From NCBI GenBank assembly GCA_949372635.1, contig CASIAB010000005.1:62001-126000 (forward strand): a stretch of DNA of 64,000 bases. The letters run 5' to 3'. The notes under the pieces were generated by a model, which was not told where the DNA came from, ran no database searches, and saw only the letters and a list, made by a program, of their open reading frames with translations. Shown piece by piece: positions 60,543 to 64,000 of this stretch (positions within the stretch are counted from its first letter, which is position 1; each line of letters starts with the position of its first letter). This stretch comes from an uncultured Pseudomonadales bacterium (GTDB taxonomy: Bacteria; Pseudomonadota; Gammaproteobacteria; Pseudomonadales; Pseudohongiellaceae). Both the position numbers and the translations under genes were made by a program.

Positions 60543-60748
60543 CGAACAGTTTCCTTGGGCTTAATTTTCAGCGCTGAGATCGATTCTCGAGCCCAGACTC
60601 ATGATTCGGTTTGGGCCGAAGCTGCTGGAAGCCAGCGATTATACCTTATATGGTTTTTCTCTCGCACCTATCTTTGCGTTCTCTTGTGTGGCTTTATTCT
60701 CTCATGCCTCCTCAATGGCACCTTCCCCATCCCATCACTGAGAATTCA

Positions 60749-61051
60749 ATGCTATTGAACTCTCCATTTCAGGAGGAATGCTTAGCTTTCTATAGCAGTG
60801 CCTCCTCCAAACTCCCTAGCCATATCGCGAAGTCGTACATCACCGCCAACGAGAAAGGCAGTTTTGATGCAAGAGATTATCTAGACCGCCACCTATCGGG
60901 GCGCCCGATTATTTTAAGTCTAGATGTTGATTTACGAGCGTCGATTCAAGATTATTTCGAGGACCTAGAAACACAATATCCGCTTCGAACTAAACCCCGT
61001 ATAAATCGCAAATATCGTAACCAACAAAGCGGGCCTAAAAACTTGTCGTGA
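60749..61051 (+). CDS. Hypothetical protein (100 residues)
   Basis: From the ATG at 60749, preceded by GAGAA. Acidic and polar first part (DYLDRHLSGRPIILSLDVDL) and a basic tail (RTKPRINRKYRN). No family recognised. An upstream ATG at 60611 would add 46 residues that look non-coding. Lies between the FmdB-type and HU-like genes. Confidence 0.45.
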   Translation: MLLNSPFQEECLAFYSSASSKLPSHIAKSYITANEKGSFDARDYLDRHLSGRPIILSLDVDLRASIQDYFEDLETQYPLRTKPRINRKYRNQQSGPKNLS

Positions 61052-61486
61052 GGCGACTGATTTTTAGAATTCAAGCAGTTCTGGATTCTACTTTTTACGC
61101 TTAGGATTCTTAGAAAGTATCCCCTCAAAAAGTCTGGCCTGAAACTAAATTAGCACTAAAGTAGTTTGACAAAGCAGATATTTTATGTCGTGAGAATTGC
61201 TGATTTTTAACGGTTTTTTTGCAAGCAGATCTGTGATTTTCACGCTTAAATTAAGGGACTATTGATAAACATGAGGCTTGTGTAGGAAAGTTGCTATATT
61301 TACTTGCTAGCGCTATGTGAATGATTTATAAATACACCCCCTGAGTAACGACAAATTTTTATTCTTGGGCAGAAACCTAAATTAAGCATTAAAACGAAAT
61401 CTCATTACTCGGGAAAAGATTTGAACCAACACTAATCTTAGAACGAATTCTACTTAATCTGTAATTTAAACTGAAAGAGAGCGGGC
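61052..61486 (+). promoter_or_regulatory. AT-rich leader and probable promoter of the HU-like gene
   Basis: 435 bases without a gene. TTGCTA (61304-61309) and TATAAA (61327-61332) with a 17-base spacer form a good sigma-70 promoter, leaving a leader of about 150 bases before the HU-like ATG. A TTGACA at about 61165 has no matching -10. Confidence 0.5.
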
Positions 61487-61879
61487 ATGGCTGTTAAAAA
61501 ATCACCTAAGAAAGCTGCATCAAAAGCAAAAACAAGCGCTGTAAAAACGCGTAAAACCCCAGCTATTCAAAAGAAGTATACAAAGACTGACATCCTAAAC
61601 GAGATTTCAGAGAATACGTCACTAAGCAAGAAAGAAGTTACTGCTGTTTTAGAAGAGCTGAGCGTTCTAATTGAGCGTCACGTGAAAAAGCGCGCGATTG
61701 GCGAGTTCACTCTACCAGGTTTATTGAAGATCAAATCCGTAGCGCGTCCAGCACGACCTGCTCGCAAGAATGTACCTAATCCATTCCGCCCTGGTGAAAT
61801 GATGGACATTCCTCGCAAACCTGCGAGCATTCGCGTAAAGGTACTGCCTCTTAAGAAACTCAAGGAATATGCCCTTTAA
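61487..61879 (+). CDS. HU-family DNA-binding protein with lysine-rich N-terminal tail
   Basis: 130 residues. About 30 residues of Lys/Ala/Ser/Thr-rich tail precede an HU/IHF fold: KTDILNEISENTSLSKKEVT, then the beta-arm RPARPARKNVPNPFRPGE and the C-terminal RVKVLPLKKLKEYA. Nucleoid-associated DNA-bending protein of an HU-related branch; the tail recalls histone H1-like bacterial proteins. Ribosome-binding site AAAGAGAG. Followed by a clear terminator. Confidence 0.88.
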   Translation: MAVKKSPKKAASKAKTSAVKTRKTPAIQKKYTKTDILNEISENTSLSKKEVTAVLEELSVLIERHVKKRAIGEFTLPGLLKIKSVARPARPARKNVPNPFRPGEMMDIPRKPASIRVKVLPLKKLKEYAL

Positions 61880-61962
61880 AGCAGCAAAAGAGACTTCTAG
61901 ATCCTAGTGTCGATAGAGCCTAGCCCCACTAGCACTCTAAAGCCAGATTCTATAGAGAACCA

Positions 61963-61993
61963 TAAGAAAGGCAGCCTCAGGCTGCCTTTCTTA
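61963..61993 (+). terminator. Rho-independent terminator after the HU-like gene
   Basis: Near-perfect inverted repeat of AAGAAAGGCAGCC around a TCA loop, ending in TTTCTTA. 84 bases beyond the stop codon. Confidence 0.88.
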
Positions 61994-62096
61994 CATTGTG
62001 CGGTACGTGATTTAACAAAGTGCCATTACGCAAAATAGTCTAAGATATTTGTAATACGTTCTAATAAGCCCTATTGAATTCTGAATTGGATCAGCC

Positions 62097-63842
62097 ATGC
62101 GAGCAAGTAAATACCTAATAGCGACAGTGAAGGAGACCCCTTCAGATGCTGAGATAGTCAGCCATCAACTGATGTTACGAGCAGGTCTTATACGAAAGCT
62201 CGCCAGCGGACTGTATACATGGCTGCCGTTAGGGCTGCGTGTACTGCAGAAAGTCAGTCAGATCGTTCGTGAAGAGATGAATAAATCCGACGGGATGGAA
62301 GTATCTATGCCTGTAGTTCAACCTTCGGAGCTCTGGGAGGAATCTGGACGCTGGCAACAAATGGGCCCAGAACTGGTTCGTTTTAAAGATCGCCACGATC
62401 GCGATTTCTGCCTAGGCCCAACTCACGAAGAGGTAATTACCGACCTCGTTCGAAACGAGTACAGCAGCTATCGCCAGCTGCCGGCGAATATCTATCAGAT
62501 TCAAACTAAATTTCGAGATGAGCGACGCCCGCGTTTTGGTGTCATGCGCTCACGAGAATTCATTATGAAAGATGCCTATTCCTTTCACGCGAGCCAGGAA
62601 TGCTTGGATGAAACCTATGCAGTCATGCATCAGACCTACTGCAATATCTTCGACCGCCTCGGCTTACACTATCGCCCGGTGATTGCCGATTCCGGCAGTA
62701 TTGGCGGCAGCACATCCCATGAATTCCACGTGCTCGCTGATAGCGGCGAAGACGAAATCGTTTTTAGCAGCGAATCCGATTACGCAGCAAACATCGAACT
62801 TGCCGTCGGCACACCGGCGCCAGCCGGTGATGAAGATGACGGTGAACCTAAATCTCGCGAACTGGTAGATACTGGTCAGGCGAGCACTATCGAAGAAGTA
62901 GCCGCTAAACTAAAAGTCTCGCCACAGCGCATAGTGAAGACACTTTTTGTGCATGCAACCAACGACGAGGGAGAGCGCACAGATAATCTCGTCGCGCTCT
63001 TGCTGCGTGGAGATCAGGAACTCAATGAGACCAAGATTTCAAAAATCAGCGGACTCGCCTCTCCACTAGAATTTGCAGATGACGATCTGATCCAGAAAAA
63101 AGTGGAATGTTCCGTAGGCTCGCTAGGACCTGTTGGCCTCTCAGATTTAGGCATACGCTGTATTGCTGACAACAGCACCAGCGAGATGCACAACTTCGTC
63201 TGCGGCGCGAACAAGCCCGGTTATCATTTCATCAACGCAAACTGGGACGATGACTGCAGTCCCGAAGCTATCATGGACATACGCAAGGTTCGAGAAGGCG
63301 ATATCAGCCCTGACGGTAAGGGATTCTTATCAATTAAACGTGGCATCGAGGTAGGTCATATATTTCAGTTGGGGACTAAATACAGCGAAGCCCTAAATGC
63401 AAAGGTGCTCGATAAGAACGGTAAGTCCGTGGTTATGCCCATGGGCTGCTATGGTATCGGCGTGACACGAGTCGTCGCTGCCTGTATCGAACAGAATCAT
63501 GACGCGCATGGAATCATCTGGCCCAAAGCTATCGCGCCCTTTCAACTGGTAATCATTCTGATTGATGCGCACAAGTCTGAACAGATTGTCGAATTTGGAA
63601 ATAGCCTTTATGAACAAGCCAAGGAGATTGGTGCAGAGGTACTGCTGGACGACCGCGACAAGAAAACCAGCCCAGGCGTGAAGTTCGCCGATTCTGAACT
63701 CATGGGTATACCCCATCGCTTAGTAGTGTCGCCGCGGTCACTAGCAGACGGCGTGATAGAGTACAAGAATCGCGCAACAACAGATAAACAGCTAATCGAG
63801 ACTGACGCAATCGCCTCTTTCCTGCCGAAACTTTTTAGCTAG
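62097..63842 (+). CDS. proS: Proline--tRNA ligase (bacterial type with editing domain)
   Basis: 581 residues; class II core opening [20 protein letters not shown], motif 2 [20 protein letters not shown], the inserted YbaK-like editing domain (about 220-390) and C-terminal anticodon domain with [15 protein letters not shown]. Charges tRNA-Pro (gene at 11105). ATG start. Confidence 0.98.
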   Translation: MRASKYLIATVKETPSDAEIVSHQLMLRAGLIRKLASGLYTWLPLGLRVLQKVSQIVREEMNKSDGMEVSMPVVQPSELWEESGRWQQMGPELVRFKDRHDRDFCLGPTHEEVITDLVRNEYSSYRQLPANIYQIQTKFRDERRPRFGVMRSREFIMKDAYSFHASQECLDETYAVMHQTYCNIFDRLGLHYRPVIADSGSIGGSTSHEFHVLADSGEDEIVFSSESDYAANIELAVGTPAPAGDEDDGEPKSRELVDTGQASTIEEVAAKLKVSPQRIVKTLFVHATNDEGERTDNLVALLLRGDQELNETKISKISGLASPLEFADDDLIQKKVECSVGSLGPVGLSDLGIRCIADNSTSEMHNFVCGANKPGYHFINANWDDDCSPEAIMDIRKVREGDISPDGKGFLSIKRGIEVGHIFQLGTKYSEALNAKVLDKNGKSVVMPMGCYGIGVTRVVAACIEQNHDAHGIIWPKAIAPFQLVIILIDAHKSEQIVEFGNSLYEQAKEIGAEVLLDDRDKKTSPGVKFADSELMGIPHRLVVSPRSLADGVIEYKNRATTDKQLIETDAIASFLPKLFS

Positions 63843-64000
63843 CGGCTTAATCAGGATGTTCTCGCGTTTTTACGCAGCCACTTGCCAAACATGAGTAGAG
63901 GTCACAGAGAAATGCCAGCGACTAACGTATCCTAGCCGGCATCGATCTGCGAAACACACCCTATGAGCCTATCATTCATAAGCCTGCGAAACCTCCTAGA
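63843..64000. other. Right window edge, no supported gene
   Basis: 158 bases after proS. An ATG at 63963 opens a frame to the window end (MSLSFISLRNLL), but it has no ribosome-binding site and is too short to judge. Confidence 0.3.

Noticed and set aside
60611..60748. 46-codon N-terminal extension of the 100-residue hypothetical protein
   Set aside because: Composition unlike the rest and no ribosome-binding site; the ATG at 60749 is better.
1..64000. CRISPR array, insertion sequence, prophage, integron or toxin-antitoxin module
   Set aside because: No direct-repeat array, transposase, integrase or phage gene is visible; the window is housekeeping chromosome.

Overview
The window reads as a chromosomal, largely housekeeping segment of a gammaproteobacterium. 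The evidence is the gene content and local order: gap2 divergent from mfd, a bepA/tusA/perM/dapA/bamC block, ruvC-ruvA-ruvB followed by tolQRAB-pal-cpoB, acnB, lpxH, miaE, mnmC and a csiV-type gene behind mfd. Many neighbourhoods resemble Pseudomonas and free-living marine relatives. I see no prophage, insertion sequence, CRISPR array or secretion cluster. The genus cannot be fixed from the sequence alone.

Layout. 1-7990: partial gap2, mfd, a CsiV-like protein, a methylthioinosine-type phosphorylase, a DUF1643 protein and an FkbM methyltransferase. 8170-10160: a wrecked ycaQ-like DNA glycosylase gene and a membrane-anchored double-cupin protein. 10396-11257: tRNA-Arg, tRNA-His and tRNA-Pro with promoter and terminator. 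11329-16448: cysS, glnS, ppiB-lpxH and a DUF1289 protein. 16449-25357: acnB, pepN, a DUF2797 protein, a YeaC-like protein, rhomboid protease and nadK. 25569-29248: secreted metzincin protease, a PLP enzyme, tRNA-Asp and tRNA-Val. 29300-29711: a shrunken CHASE2 adenylate cyclase remnant. 29853-37096: queD, an FAD oxidoreductase, ung, lysS, prfB (with its programmed frameshift) and mnmC. 37097-46992: M18 peptidase, FKBP isomerase, LRR lipoprotein, miaE, rmuC, bamC-dapA, perM-tusA and bepA. 47065-54814: nadA, tRNA-Lys, queC-queE and the tol-pal operon. 55128-64000: ruvCAB, yebC, aspS, an FmdB-type protein, an HU-like protein and proS.

How the genes fit together. Translation dominates: five aminoacyl-tRNA synthetases (Cys, Gln, Lys, Asp, Pro), RF2, six tRNAs and many anticodon-loop modification genes. 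queC, queD and queE make the queuosine precursor for tRNA-His and tRNA-Asp, both present here. tusA and mnmC contribute to mnm5s2U34 on tRNA-Lys(UUU), also present. miaE hydroxylates ms2i6A37. Envelope functions are the other theme: Tol-Pal, BamC, BepA, LpxH and CsiV.

The most notable observation is decay, not a new system. Four DNA-repair or recombination genes are broken in this sequence: ung, ruvA and rmuC each by what looks like one extra base outside any homopolymer, and the ycaQ-like gene by several lesions. Either the strain (or its assembly) carries errors at these points, or it has lost several repair functions. mfd, ruvB and ruvC are intact. A second decayed locus keeps only the two ends of a CHASE2 cyclase gene.
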